From: CAYJAZ01 sp964371865
Lineage (GTDB): Bacteria; Desulfobacterota; Desulfovibrionia; Desulfovibrionales; Desulfovibrionaceae
Assembly: GCA_964371865.1 (NCBI GenBank)
Contig: CAYJOR010000032.1
Location: forward strand, 1-29,120
DNA length: 29,120 nt
Direction of reading: 5' to 3'
A program made the position numbers and the translations under genes. The notes under the pieces were generated by a model. It was not told the origin of the DNA, searched no databases, and saw only the letters and a list, made by a program, of their open reading frames with translations. This document shows, piece after piece, positions 15,389 through 22,959 of the stretch; position 1 is the first letter of the stretch; every line of letters starts with the position of its first letter.

Positions 15389-15405
15389 AATCATTAATTT
15401 GTTGT

Positions 15406-16458
15406 TTATAATTGTGAACAAGATGTACCGCTTGAGAAACAAGCAAAACATCTATGATGCTTTAACATAACACGATATTTTAAAGCTTCTGCTATAGTTT
15501 CAGCCATATTATAATCATCGTCATCATCGACTAATGTACAAGGGTATATATGAATTTTTCCTTGTTTCTTTGCTATCATCGCACTATGAGCACACATGAA
15601 TTTATCTCTTTCTTCAGCAGTTTTATAGCTAGTCATGCAATTTTCTGTGATAAATGGTACTACAGGCGATTGGAAAGGAAGATGTAAGTCAGGGAAGAAA
15701 ACAATTCTTGTATTTTCATCTAAACCATGCTCTTTGAAAAGAGCTTTAAATTTTGCATTTACTTCATCAGAATTATGTGCAGGACTTAAATGTGAAGCAA
15801 TAGAAACTTGGAAGCCAAGCTTATATAGTTTAGCAGCATTTTCAAAAGCTAAATCAAAATTTCCTTTACCACGATTTTTTTCATGCTCTTCTTTATTAGG
15901 TGAATCAATGCTAATACGGAAGCTAAGCATATGTTTTTTATCTATTAAAGATGCAATTTTATCAAGTTGTGCACCTAAAGGTTTTGTTGCATTCGTAAGA
16001 ATCAGGCATGGATTATGATCGAGTGCAAAATCAATAATCTTGATAAAATCTTTATTCATGAAAGGTTCGCCACCTGTGAATGAAAATTGTTTCACACCAA
16101 GTGTTAGCGCTTCTGAAAGAAAAGATTTTGCCTCATCAAAGCTAATTAATTCAATTCGAGATGAATTATTTGAGCTGCCTTCAAAACAAAATGGACATGA
16201 AAGATTGCATAAAGTTCCGGTATGAACCCAGAGCTCATGAAGGTTTTGCGGTTGAATATATCCTCTTTTATCCCCTAAAGGAGTAAGGAGCCATTGTTCC
16301 TTATTTTGATGATATAATACCGCTGAACCTGTTAATAAACCAATTTCTCTGATAAGTATTTTGCTATCAAGTTGAGCTTTTTTATCAACGTCAGCTTGTT
16401 TTTTAGCACACGAACAAGAAATAGTATTAGCCGCAAGTAACTCTGATTTCTCTAACAT
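15406..16458 (-). CDS. Radical SAM protein with SPASM-like Cys-rich C-terminus
   Basis: A 350-residue enzyme. The SAM-cluster motif is Cys84-x3-Cys88-x2-Cys91 (CNLSCPFC), followed by the glycine-rich FTGGEPF motif and the SIDSP strand. The C-terminal part has a spaced cysteine set (FMCAHS, IYPCT, and a final HRCFACFSSGTSC) fitting an auxiliary iron-sulfur cluster of SPASM type. A leading extension of about 75 residues carries another cysteine pair (SCSC). It is divergent from an MTA-phosphorylase-family gene (278 bp between starts) and close to a DUF2064-GT2 fusion. Substrate is not recognised; a role in modifying an SAM-derived or peptide substrate linked to those neighbours is inference. 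Start ATG follows GAGG. Confidence 0.85.
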   Translation of the reverse strand: MLEKSELLAANTISCSCAKKQADVDKKAQLDSKILIREIGLLTGSAVLYHQNKEQWLLTPLGDKRGYIQPQNLHELWVHTGTLCNLSCPFCFEGSSNNSSRIELISFDEAKSFLSEALTLGVKQFSFTGGEPFMNKDFIKIIDFALDHNPCLILTNATKPLGAQLDKIASLIDKKHMLSFRISIDSPNKEEHEKNRGKGNFDLAFENAAKLYKLGFQVSIASHLSPAHNSDEVNAKFKALFKEHGLDENTRIVFFPDLHLPFQSPVVPFITENCMTSYKTAEERDKFMCAHSAMIAKKQGKIHIYPCTLVDDDDDYNMAETIAEALKYRVMLKHHRCFACFSSGTSCSQL

Positions 16459-16736
16459 AAAAACCTCATAAAAATTTTACACTCTTCAAGGCAAGAGAAA
16501 ATAGGAAAATGTAGCATTAATTTACAAATTCTTAAAATCTCACAAATTAAAAAAAACATAGAACCATAAATATTTATATAAAAGAAAGCTAACAGGTTTT
16601 ACTTCTTTTTACAAGCGATAAGCTTAGCTATGTTTTGAATTTTTCTAAATAATTAATTAGATGCTTGCATTTTTATTTAGAAAGTTCTATTTTTGAAAAT
16701 GATTCATCATTATTTTAGTAATCAGTTGGAGTTTAT

Positions 16737-17597
16737 ATGCAAGACATTAAAATTGGCATTATTGGCGGTTCAGGACTATATAAAATGGAAGGCTTAAACA
16801 TCATTGAAGAGCTTGATATTGATACACCTTTTGGCAAGCCTTCTGCATCTATTATTGTTGGCGAAATTGGTGCTCATAAGGTTGCATTTTTAGCAAGGCA
16901 TGGCAAGAATCACTCTTTACTGCCAAGTGAAGTTCCTTATAAAGCAAATATTTACGCATTAAAAAGCATTGGAGTAAAGTATATTTTATCAGTTTCTGCT
17001 GTTGGTTCTTTACGTGAGAAAGTAGCGCCAAGGCATCTATTAGTAGTTGATCAATATATTGATAATACAAAGAATAGAGCTAGTACTTTTTTTGGAAATG
17101 GTATCCTTGCCCATGTTTCAATGTCGAAACCCACTTGTCCGACTCTGAACAAAATAATTTTTGATGAAGCAAAGAAAATTATGCCCGAAAATAGTGTTCA
17201 TCCAAAGGGTACATACATAGCAATTGAAGGCCCACAATTTTCAAGCTATGCAGAATCTCAATTTTTTAGACAAATCAATGCAGACGTTGTGGGTATGACA
17301 AATATGCCCGAAGCAAAACTTGCTATGGAAGCTCAAATCGCTTATTCTACTATGGCAATGATTACCGATTATGATTGCTGGCATCCGCATGAAGAAGCAG
17401 TTACAGCTGAAATTGCAATTGCAAATCTTATGGCAAATGCACAAACATCACAAAAAATTCTGAAGGAAGTTATTCAAATTATTGCAAAAGAACAACCTAC
17501 CTCACATGCGCATTCTTCTTTGACATCTGGTTTAATTACTCCTCTTGAAAGTTTAGAGGATAAGCAAAAAGAAATGCTAAAAACTTTGCTTGCTTAG
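16737..17597 (+). CDS. mtnP: S-methyl-5'-thioadenosine phosphorylase family protein
   Basis: A 286-residue purine phosphorylase of the MTAP type, which splits 5'-methylthioadenosine with phosphate into adenine and methylthioribose-1-phosphate. Signatures are IGIIGGSGLYKM at the N-terminus, FLARHGKNHSLLPSEVPYKANI, the phosphate/nucleoside region IAIEGPQFSSYAES, VVGMTNMPEAKLAMEA, and ITDYDCWHPHEE. The length matches human and archaeal enzymes. It has a good ribosome site (TTGGAG) and a clear hairpin terminator. Next to a radical SAM enzyme and glycosyltransferases it could act on another 5'-substituted adenosine; general methionine salvage is the conservative reading. Confidence 0.92.
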   Translation: MQDIKIGIIGGSGLYKMEGLNIIEELDIDTPFGKPSASIIVGEIGAHKVAFLARHGKNHSLLPSEVPYKANIYALKSIGVKYILSVSAVGSLREKVAPRHLLVVDQYIDNTKNRASTFFGNGILAHVSMSKPTCPTLNKIIFDEAKKIMPENSVHPKGTYIAIEGPQFSSYAESQFFRQINADVVGMTNMPEAKLAMEAQIAYSTMAMITDYDCWHPHEEAVTAEIAIANLMANAQTSQKILKEVIQIIAKEQPTSHAHSSLTSGLITPLESLEDKQKEMLKTLLA

Positions 17598-17613
17598 AAT
17601 GTATTCTAAGCAC

Positions 17614-17648
17614 AAAAAGCCTAATTTCTCATAAGATTTTAGGCTTTT
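17614..17648. terminator. Bidirectional terminator
   Basis: AAAAAGCCTAA (17614-17624) pairs with TTAGGCTTTT (17639-17648). The A-run and T-run on either side suit termination of both the phosphorylase gene and the convergent glycosyltransferase gene. Confidence 0.85.
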
Positions 17649-17687
17649 ACTTGGCATTTTCAAAGTTTCTTAATTTGGATACATATC

Positions 17688-19262
17688 TTAGGTATTATTT
17701 TTTTTAAAAAATGATTTTAGAAACTGCCATAGTGGATTTTTCCCTTCCCAATAACACTGTTTTATCATTTCCAAATCCATCCCCAGTGAAGTTGCAAGAA
17801 CAACACTTTGATTTATCCAAAAAACTTTAAAAAAGCCGTGTTTTTCCCAACGTCTAAGTGAAGTTGCAATTTCTGTTTTTGTACTTTCAATTTTTCCATA
17901 TTCTAAAGCCTTTTTAACTAAAAAAACATCTTCCATAATTGGGTGTAATGGAAGTTTCCAGTTTTCAAAGTCTTTTCTACGCACAAAAAGTCCTTGATCC
18001 CCATAAGGGCGCTTCATATATTTTGATCTTAAATTTGTTCCTTTTATCAAAAAACTCACTTTTAAATCAAGTAAAGATTTCTTTCTACTTTTATAGATTT
18101 GCGGAAACTTGTCATTTTTATTACTCTGTTTCACTTCTTCATAGACAGCAAAGTCAAAATATCCTAGAGAGATAGATGTATTTTCCATAGTTTTTCTTAT
18201 TGCACTATCAAAAGAGGGTGGCAAAAGCGAGTCGGCATGGAGAAAGAATAAAAAGTCTCCTTTTGCTTCTTCAAATCCTTTTCTCATTTGCAGTGATCTA
18301 CCTTTTTCAGAGAGAATAACTTTATCGGCAAAGTGTTTTGCAATTATTCTTGTGTTATCACTGCTATTTCCATCAACTACAATAATTTCAGTGTTGAAAG
18401 ATGAAGGCAAAGTACAAAGAAGTTTCTTCATATTCTCTTCTTCATTAAGTGTTGGAATAATAATAGAAATTTGCTTTGGAATATCTTCCTGATAATCAAC
18501 GTCTGAAAGCTTTTGTAATACTTGATAAGAGATTCCATTCTTTTTTATCTTCGCAACGCTTTCAGCAAAAACGTTTTCACTACCCCACTCTATATCCTTG
18601 AACACATCTAAAATTTTAGCAATCTCTTGATTTTCTTTAGCTAAATGACTTAGAAAATCTACATCAATTTGAATATCTTCTAAAATTCCTATTTCATCTT
18701 TTTCTAATGCAAAACCAATAAGGTAGTAGCCACCATCTAAACTTGGACCAATCACACATGAACTTTCATCTAACTTCACAAAAGCTTCATTAAGCAATTC
18801 TTTTCTTATGCTTGGGCAATCCGCACCTATAATAAGAAGTTTCTTTTTGATTTTATTTGAATTATTACAAAGTGATACATAACCTTTTACAAGGGCAGCC
18901 TGCAATTTTATCCCTAAATCGCCTTCTGCTTGTGAGATGAATTCAATTTTATCTAGATAGTTTTTTTCGTTTTTTATATTTTCGTCTTTAGTTAAATCTA
19001 ATTGATCGGAAAGATTTATTTTTTTATTGAAATTTCTCTTAGCTAGTGCACTTATAAGCCAAGTTTGCATGTCTTCTTTTGTGGCACCGTTAAAATGGAT
19101 TTGCACTCTTTCATGAGTGTTAAAAGCTTCGTTTAGAGTAAATTCAGTCATTTCCCTTTGTAGAGAAGCAGCATTTTCAGCTCCTATAGATGGAATAAGC
19201 CTTGTTTTGCTTTTACCGGCTACTGGGAATCGTGAAATTATTTGAATTAAAGAGTTATTCAT
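17688..19262 (-). CDS. Fused DUF2064 nucleotidyltransferase-like / family 2 glycosyltransferase
   Basis: A 524-residue two-domain protein. Residues 1-230 are a DUF2064 (CofC-like) domain with SRFPVAGKSKTRLIP, IIGADCPSI and GPSLDGGYYLIGF. Residues 260-524 are a GT2 domain beginning ISIIIPTLNEEENMKKLL, with VDGNSSDNT and the metal-binding HADS, ending in positively charged residues. The two halves correspond to the protein families TIGR04282 and TIGR04283, which usually are separate adjacent genes in clusters described first as rSAM/selenodomain-associated and later as arsenosugar-associated. The fusion and the neighbouring radical SAM and MTAP genes support a joint pathway for a glycosylated small molecule. 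The product is unknown. Confidence 0.88.
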   Translation of the reverse strand: MNNSLIQIISRFPVAGKSKTRLIPSIGAENAASLQREMTEFTLNEAFNTHERVQIHFNGATKEDMQTWLISALAKRNFNKKINLSDQLDLTKDENIKNEKNYLDKIEFISQAEGDLGIKLQAALVKGYVSLCNNSNKIKKKLLIIGADCPSIRKELLNEAFVKLDESSCVIGPSLDGGYYLIGFALEKDEIGILEDIQIDVDFLSHLAKENQEIAKILDVFKDIEWGSENVFAESVAKIKKNGISYQVLQKLSDVDYQEDIPKQISIIIPTLNEEENMKKLLCTLPSSFNTEIIVVDGNSSDNTRIIAKHFADKVILSEKGRSLQMRKGFEEAKGDFLFFLHADSLLPPSFDSAIRKTMENTSISLGYFDFAVYEEVKQSNKNDKFPQIYKSRKKSLLDLKVSFLIKGTNLRSKYMKRPYGDQGLFVRRKDFENWKLPLHPIMEDVFLVKKALEYGKIESTKTEIATSLRRWEKHGFFKVFWINQSVVLATSLGMDLEMIKQCYWEGKNPLWQFLKSFFKKNNT

Positions 19263-19663
19263 TTTTACCCTTATTTAGGAGTTTTATAAAGTATGAATCT
19301 TTGCTGTTTGAGCAAAAAACAAGTAATTTTATAGAAACATGACCTTGAAAATACTTAACTTCTTATACCTCTATTATTCTGAAAAGCCAAGGATTTTCTT
19401 TATTTGGAAACACATTCTCACAAAAATCGAGCTTATAATCAAAAATATTTCATTCTCAATTTTGAACTTCAAGAATATTTGAACACTAGCTTATTTCATT
19501 ATGCTTGATTTCTTAGAGTGAACATGCTAGCTTATTTGAATAGGTTTATTAAAACATAAACAACTAAAAAAACATTTGAAATTAGTCTCGGAGAGAGAAA
19601 AAAAGGCAACCTTAACGACACTATTAAAATAATAAACAGTGTAAAAATTCAGAGTAATTCAGT
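19263..19663. other. Divergent intergenic region upstream of mobA
   Basis: A gene-free 401-bp AT-rich stretch between the starts of the glycosyltransferase fusion and mobA. It contains a direct repeat CTAGCTTATTT at 19486-19496 and 19527-19537, each preceded by GAACA, about four helical turns apart. No other structure was recognised. Confidence 0.5.
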
Positions 19664-20251
19664 ATGATTAATGGTGTAATTTTAGCAGGTGGATTATCAA
19701 GTAGATTTGGTTCATGCAAGTCCAAGCTTGAAATCGAGAAAAAAAGTATTCTTCAAAATACTTACGAATTAGCCTCAAAGTTTTGCGATAATGTGGCTGT
19801 TTCTTGTCGTCAAGAAAAAAAAATTGCTGGCTACCCTCTTATTTATGATCAATTTACTTGCTATGCACCAATTAGTGGAATTTATTCAGCTTTAGAGCAT
19901 TACAAATCGCCCGTACTCGTTCTCTCATGCGATTTACCTTTTATCGATGAAATTACAATCTCAAGGCTTATCGAAGAAAGAAACAAGGCTGTAAAAGAAA
20001 ATAGTAATGTATTAATGACTACTTATAAAAAAGAAGGTACTAATTTTATTGAAGCTTTAGTTGCCATCTACGAATATGAAGCAAGACATAAAATTAGAAG
20101 TTCTCTCGAAAAAGAGCTTTACTCCCTCTTTCGAGTAATTCCTGATGAAAATCGTCATCACATTATTACAAGTAATTTTAAAGTGTTTTTCAATATAAAC
20201 TATCAAGAAGATTTGAATATTGCTAAAGAGTTATTTAATACTTCTGCATAA
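19664..20251 (+). CDS. mobA: Molybdenum cofactor guanylyltransferase
   Basis: A 195-residue nucleotidyltransferase that adds GMP to molybdopterin cofactor for DMSO-reductase-type enzymes. The N-terminal GTP-binding motif reads ILAGGLSSRFGSCKSKL, with CAPISGIYSAL and LVLSCDLPFI (metal-binding Asp) as further family matches. It is convergent with the tungsten-oxidoreductase-type radical SAM gene (57 bp between stops). The molybdopterin reductase at the right end of the window needs this product. The start lacks a strong Shine-Dalgarno. Confidence 0.93.
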   Translation: MINGVILAGGLSSRFGSCKSKLEIEKKSILQNTYELASKFCDNVAVSCRQEKKIAGYPLIYDQFTCYAPISGIYSALEHYKSPVLVLSCDLPFIDEITISRLIEERNKAVKENSNVLMTTYKKEGTNFIEALVAIYEYEARHKIRSSLEKELYSLFRVIPDENRHHIITSNFKVFFNINYQEDLNIAKELFNTSA

Positions 20252-20252
20252 T

Positions 20253-20302
20253 CATTTTTCAAGAAGGCGATTTTCAAGAGGGGGAAAGGCCGATTTTGAC
20301 AC
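20253..20302 (+). repeat. Dispersed G-rich repeat, copy 4 (half element)
   Basis: TTTTTCAAGAAGGCG then CAAGAGGGGGAAA, GG, CCGATTTTGACAC matches the left half of copy 3 with a few changes. The right arm is missing, and the 3' end of the radical SAM gene begins seven bases later. It fills the space between two convergent stop codons. Confidence 0.6.
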
Positions 20303-20308
20303 CACTAT

Positions 20309-21427
20309 CTAAGGGCAACTAAATAAGCCCTCTGCCCAAAGGCAAGCACCACAGCAAGGTTTTGAACTTCCTATACAGTCTTCAATATTTGATTCAGATT
20401 CTCCGCAATGCCCGCAATGAATACAAGGAGAAAAGGAGAATGCTTTCACTTTTTCTCTAAATGCCGTATATTCTTGAGAGTTCCATATTTCTTCCAAACT
20501 ATTTTCAAGCACACTTCCAAATGAATGGTGATAAATTTTTCTATCGGTATTGACTATCGCAGTTGTACCGTTGTGGAGTAATTCCATACAAGGGCTCACA
20601 TTTCCGTCACTACGGATAAAAGTCATACCTTCTTCTACAAATCTGCAATAATTCGCACGTCTTGGAACCGGAATATTTCCTATATGAGGCACAAAGTTTA
20701 TATTAGCAAAAAGTCCTCCTAAAGCATCTTGAACATCTTCTCTATCAAAATCCATGTAAGGGATATTCACGGTTGGGAAGTTCTCTTTACTCGATCCAAG
20801 CCTCATATTAATTGTCTTTGAATAGAGAGATTTATCGGCATCTTTTGCATTTTCTGGTTTCATATTTGAAATATTTACATGATTTATATTATACTTATCT
20901 AAAAAAAGAGGTAGTTCTTTAAGTTCATGTAAATTTCCGGGATATACTACAAAGGCAATACCCAATTCTAGAGTATATTTATCATAACTTCTTGCTGAAC
21001 GGAATTGATTAAGCTTTTGTATATTTTTAAGAATATCTGCCGTTCTAGGGTGACCTGCTTTTACTACTTCATCAGCACTCATCAAACTATCTAATGAAAT
21101 CCACAATTTATCTAATTGACCATCTAAAAGCTTTAAAAGTGCTCTATCGTTAAGAAGTGATCCATTTGTAATCATTTCAACGCTGTAGCCTTTCTTTTTG
21201 CATGCAACTATCATATCAAAAATACGAGGATGCACCATAGGTTCACCCATTCCACCGAAAAGAATTGTTTCGACATTTAGAGGGATACCATCTAGTGCTT
21301 TTTCAAATACTTCATAAGGCATATCTAGTATTTTTTCATCAAACCAAGAGTTACGAAAACACATTTCACAAGAAAAATTACATTTATTCGTAGGTTCTAT
21401 ATACACTTTTTTTATTGAATCAGACAA
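20309..21427 (-). CDS. Radical SAM/SPASM protein of the tungsten-oxidoreductase maturase type
   Basis: A 372-residue protein whose opening YIEPTNKCNFSCEMCFRNSW holds Cys16-x3-Cys20-x2-Cys23, followed by FGGMGEPMVHP, EMITNGSLL and LWISLDSL. This pattern closely fits the family known as tungsten cofactor oxidoreductase radical SAM maturase (W_rSAM_matur), related to the cofactor-modifying protein beside archaeal AOR. The C-terminus is a Cys-rich SPASM-type region (SPCMELLHNG, CIHCGHCGES, CCGACLWAEGLFSCP). The start is TTG with GAGGTG five bases upstream. The likely client is the aldehyde oxidoreductase at 7310-9199, 11 kb away. Family recognition is from memory of the pattern. Confidence 0.85.
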   Translation of the reverse strand: MSDSIKKVYIEPTNKCNFSCEMCFRNSWFDEKILDMPYEVFEKALDGIPLNVETILFGGMGEPMVHPRIFDMIVACKKKGYSVEMITNGSLLNDRALLKLLDGQLDKLWISLDSLMSADEVVKAGHPRTADILKNIQKLNQFRSARSYDKYTLELGIAFVVYPGNLHELKELPLFLDKYNINHVNISNMKPENAKDADKSLYSKTINMRLGSSKENFPTVNIPYMDFDREDVQDALGGLFANINFVPHIGNIPVPRRANYCRFVEEGMTFIRSDGNVSPCMELLHNGTTAIVNTDRKIYHHSFGSVLENSLEEIWNSQEYTAFREKVKAFSFSPCIHCGHCGESESNIEDCIGSSKPCCGACLWAEGLFSCP

Positions 21428-21541
21428 GATTACACCTCATGCAAAATATCATCAAGTTCTCATAAAAAGTCAGGAAACTTGGATACAAGGCAATTTACAC
21501 AGTGACTATATAAATGTCAACAAATATCAAAAACATCAAAA

Positions 21542-21748
21542 ATCTTGAAAGAAGAGCTAAAACAAGTTAAAAGTCTGCGCTCAAACAATATGTTGTTGAC
21601 AGCAATGCTTCTAGAAATTTCGCCATAAGCTGTAACTTTAATATCTGTTGCTATTTCATTAGCTTTCGGAATTCCATTTGCAACTATTATTACACAGACT
21701 CTTGAACCCGCTCTGTGTATTATTTTTGATGGCTTTAAGAATAATTAA
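21542..21748 (+). pseudogene. Possible decayed 3' end of a membrane-protein gene
   Basis: One frame reads ILKEELKQVKSLRSNNMLLT and on to EISP, meets a single TAA at 21626-21628, and then continues AVTLISVAISLAFGIPFATI to IIFDGFKNN and a stop at 21746. The second half looks like a membrane segment. The final stop is six bases before a strong terminator, as expected of a real gene end on this strand. No family was recognised, and chance cannot be excluded. Confidence 0.3.
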
Positions 21749-21753
21749 TTGTA

Positions 21754-21802
21754 AAAAAACTCACTTATAAGCAGCTTCATTTCTCTTATAAGTGAGTTTT
21801 TT
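21754..21802. terminator. Strong bidirectional terminator
   Basis: AAAAAACTCACTTATAAG (21754-21771) and CTTATAAGTGAGTTTTTT (21785-21802) are perfect 18-bp complements around a 13-base loop. It would end transcription of tonB from the right and of anything arriving from the left. Confidence 0.9.
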
Positions 21803-21851
21803 AAGACTTTATTTTTTATAGCAGGATTGTATCTAAGCATATCCTAACAAG

Positions 21852-22586
21852 TTAATTTTTTATAATATAACTAATTGGAACATTTACCTTTAAAGCTTTA
21901 TTGGGAGCTGATAGACTTAAAGCAACTAATCTCGAAGCTAACTTTTTACTTGCATTATCAAGTATTGAGTTTCCCATACCTTTGCTAAGACTTGCGCTAG
22001 AAACTTTTCCATTCGGTTCAATATTCACAAGCAAGTAATTTACTCCTTGAATGCTTCTTTTTTGCGCAGCTCTTGGGTAAACCTTATGCTTATTCACCAA
22101 ATAAACCAACTCTGCCATAATTTGATCGCCTGATGCACCCACACGAACTGGAGGCGCTGGTGGAGCAATTGGAGCTTGAGTTGCTACTGTTGAAACCGGA
22201 GCATCCACTTTAGGTGCTGCTTGTGGTTTTGCAGCAGGCTTTGGTTTAGGCTTAGGTTTTGGTTTAGGAGGTTCGGGAATTGGTTCCGGCTCTTTGGGTT
22301 TAGGGGGTTCAACAACCGGCTTTTCTAGTTGAAGTTGATATATGAAGTCAGAATTATCTGTAAAAAGGACTTCAAATTTCTTCTTTTTAGGGGGTTCGTG
22401 GATAATAATTTCTTCAGGCAATTTAAACATCTGCGCTACAGTAGGCAACTCAATAACAACTTCTACACCCGCTGCAAGCACTAGAGAAAAAGCCAGTAAA
22501 ATTGTGAACCAACTAAGAACTCTACTATTATTTAATGTCTTTCCGCCGTAGGGATTACTACTCAGCGCTTTCTGTGCTAATAACAA
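21852..22586 (-). CDS. tonB: TonB energy-transducing protein
   Basis: About 244 residues. An N-terminal membrane anchor (WFTILLAFSLVLAAGVEVVI) is followed by a proline/lysine-rich periplasmic spacer (EPPKPKPKPKPKPAAKP) and a C-terminal TonB domain with the YPRAA signature (KVYPRAAQKRSIQG). It couples the ExbB-ExbD proton channel to outer-membrane receptors. The proposed start is TTG at 22586, five bases after a perfect AAGGAGG that lies inside exbD; the upstream ATG at 22640 has no such site and would add 18 charged residues. The gene thus overlaps exbD by 29 bases. It is followed by a strong terminator. Confidence 0.9.
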   Translation of the reverse strand: MLLAQKALSSNPYGGKTLNNSRVLSWFTILLAFSLVLAAGVEVVIELPTVAQMFKLPEEIIIHEPPKKKKFEVLFTDNSDFIYQLQLEKPVVEPPKPKEPEPIPEPPKPKPKPKPKPAAKPQAAPKVDAPVSTVATQAPIAPPAPPVRVGASGDQIMAELVYLVNKHKVYPRAAQKRSIQGVNYLLVNIEPNGKVSSASLSKGMGNSILDNASKKLASRLVALSLSAPNKALKVNVPISYIIKN

Positions 22587-22938
22587 AACTGCCTCCTTCT
22601 CTTGCTTTTGCTTTATCAATAACTTGAATAAAGGAGTCAAAAGGAGCTTTTTTATCTACATGAAGATTTATTCTCGTTGTTGGATGTTCTTCTAAAAGAG
22701 CTGCAAACTGCCCTTCGCTAAGACTTATATCTTTATAGAAAATACCTCCCGTTTCAGTAACAGCAATAACAATTTCTTCTTGTTTTTCAAGCTCTTCTGT
22801 TTTTAGTGCTGTAGGTAATACTATATCCATTACTGGTTTTGAAAAGGTTGTAGTCATAATAAAAAACACCAAAAGCATAAACACTACGTCGATAAGTGGA
22901 GTAATATCAACGCCTGCATCATCATCTAATAGATCCAT
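22558..22938 (-). CDS. exbD: ExbD/TolR-family proton channel component
   Basis: A 126-residue inner-membrane protein with a short cytoplasmic N-terminus, one membrane segment carrying the conserved Asp (ITPLIDVVFMLLVFFIM) and a periplasmic domain. The Asp is the proton-relaying residue in ExbD and TolR. The start has a perfect AGGAGGA six bases upstream. It lies 21 bases after exbB and overlaps the start of tonB, which confirms a TonB- rather than Tol-type system. The end of the gene also encodes the ribosome site of tonB. Confidence 0.95.
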   Translation of the reverse strand: MDLLDDDAGVDITPLIDVVFMLLVFFIMTTTFSKPVMDIVLPTALKTEELEKQEEIVIAVTETGGIFYKDISLSEGQFAALLEEHPTTRINLHVDKKAPFDSFIQVIDKAKAREGGSFVISTESAE

Positions 22939-22959
22939 TTTGTCCTCCTAATATTCCTG

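Larger units (their letters stand above)
21428..21851. other. Intergenic region with gene remnant and terminator
   Basis: A 424-bp region without an intact gene. It contains an interrupted plus-strand reading frame (21542-21748) and a strong hairpin terminator (21754-21802). Confidence 0.6.

Noticed and set aside
15406..15440. Possible selenocysteine extension of the radical SAM protein, suggested by the rSAM/selenodomain-associated neighbours
   Set aside because: The stop codon is TAA, not TGA, so there is no in-frame selenocysteine candidate at the end.
17664..17680. Another TTTGGATACAT resembling the activator dyad, near the glycosyltransferase stop codon
   Set aside because: Only the GATACAT half matches, GTAT partner absent, and it lies between convergent 3' ends without a sigma-54 promoter.
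22587..22640. Longer tonB form starting at ATG 22640
   Set aside because: No Shine-Dalgarno upstream and deep overlap with exbD; the TTG at 22586 has an ideal one.
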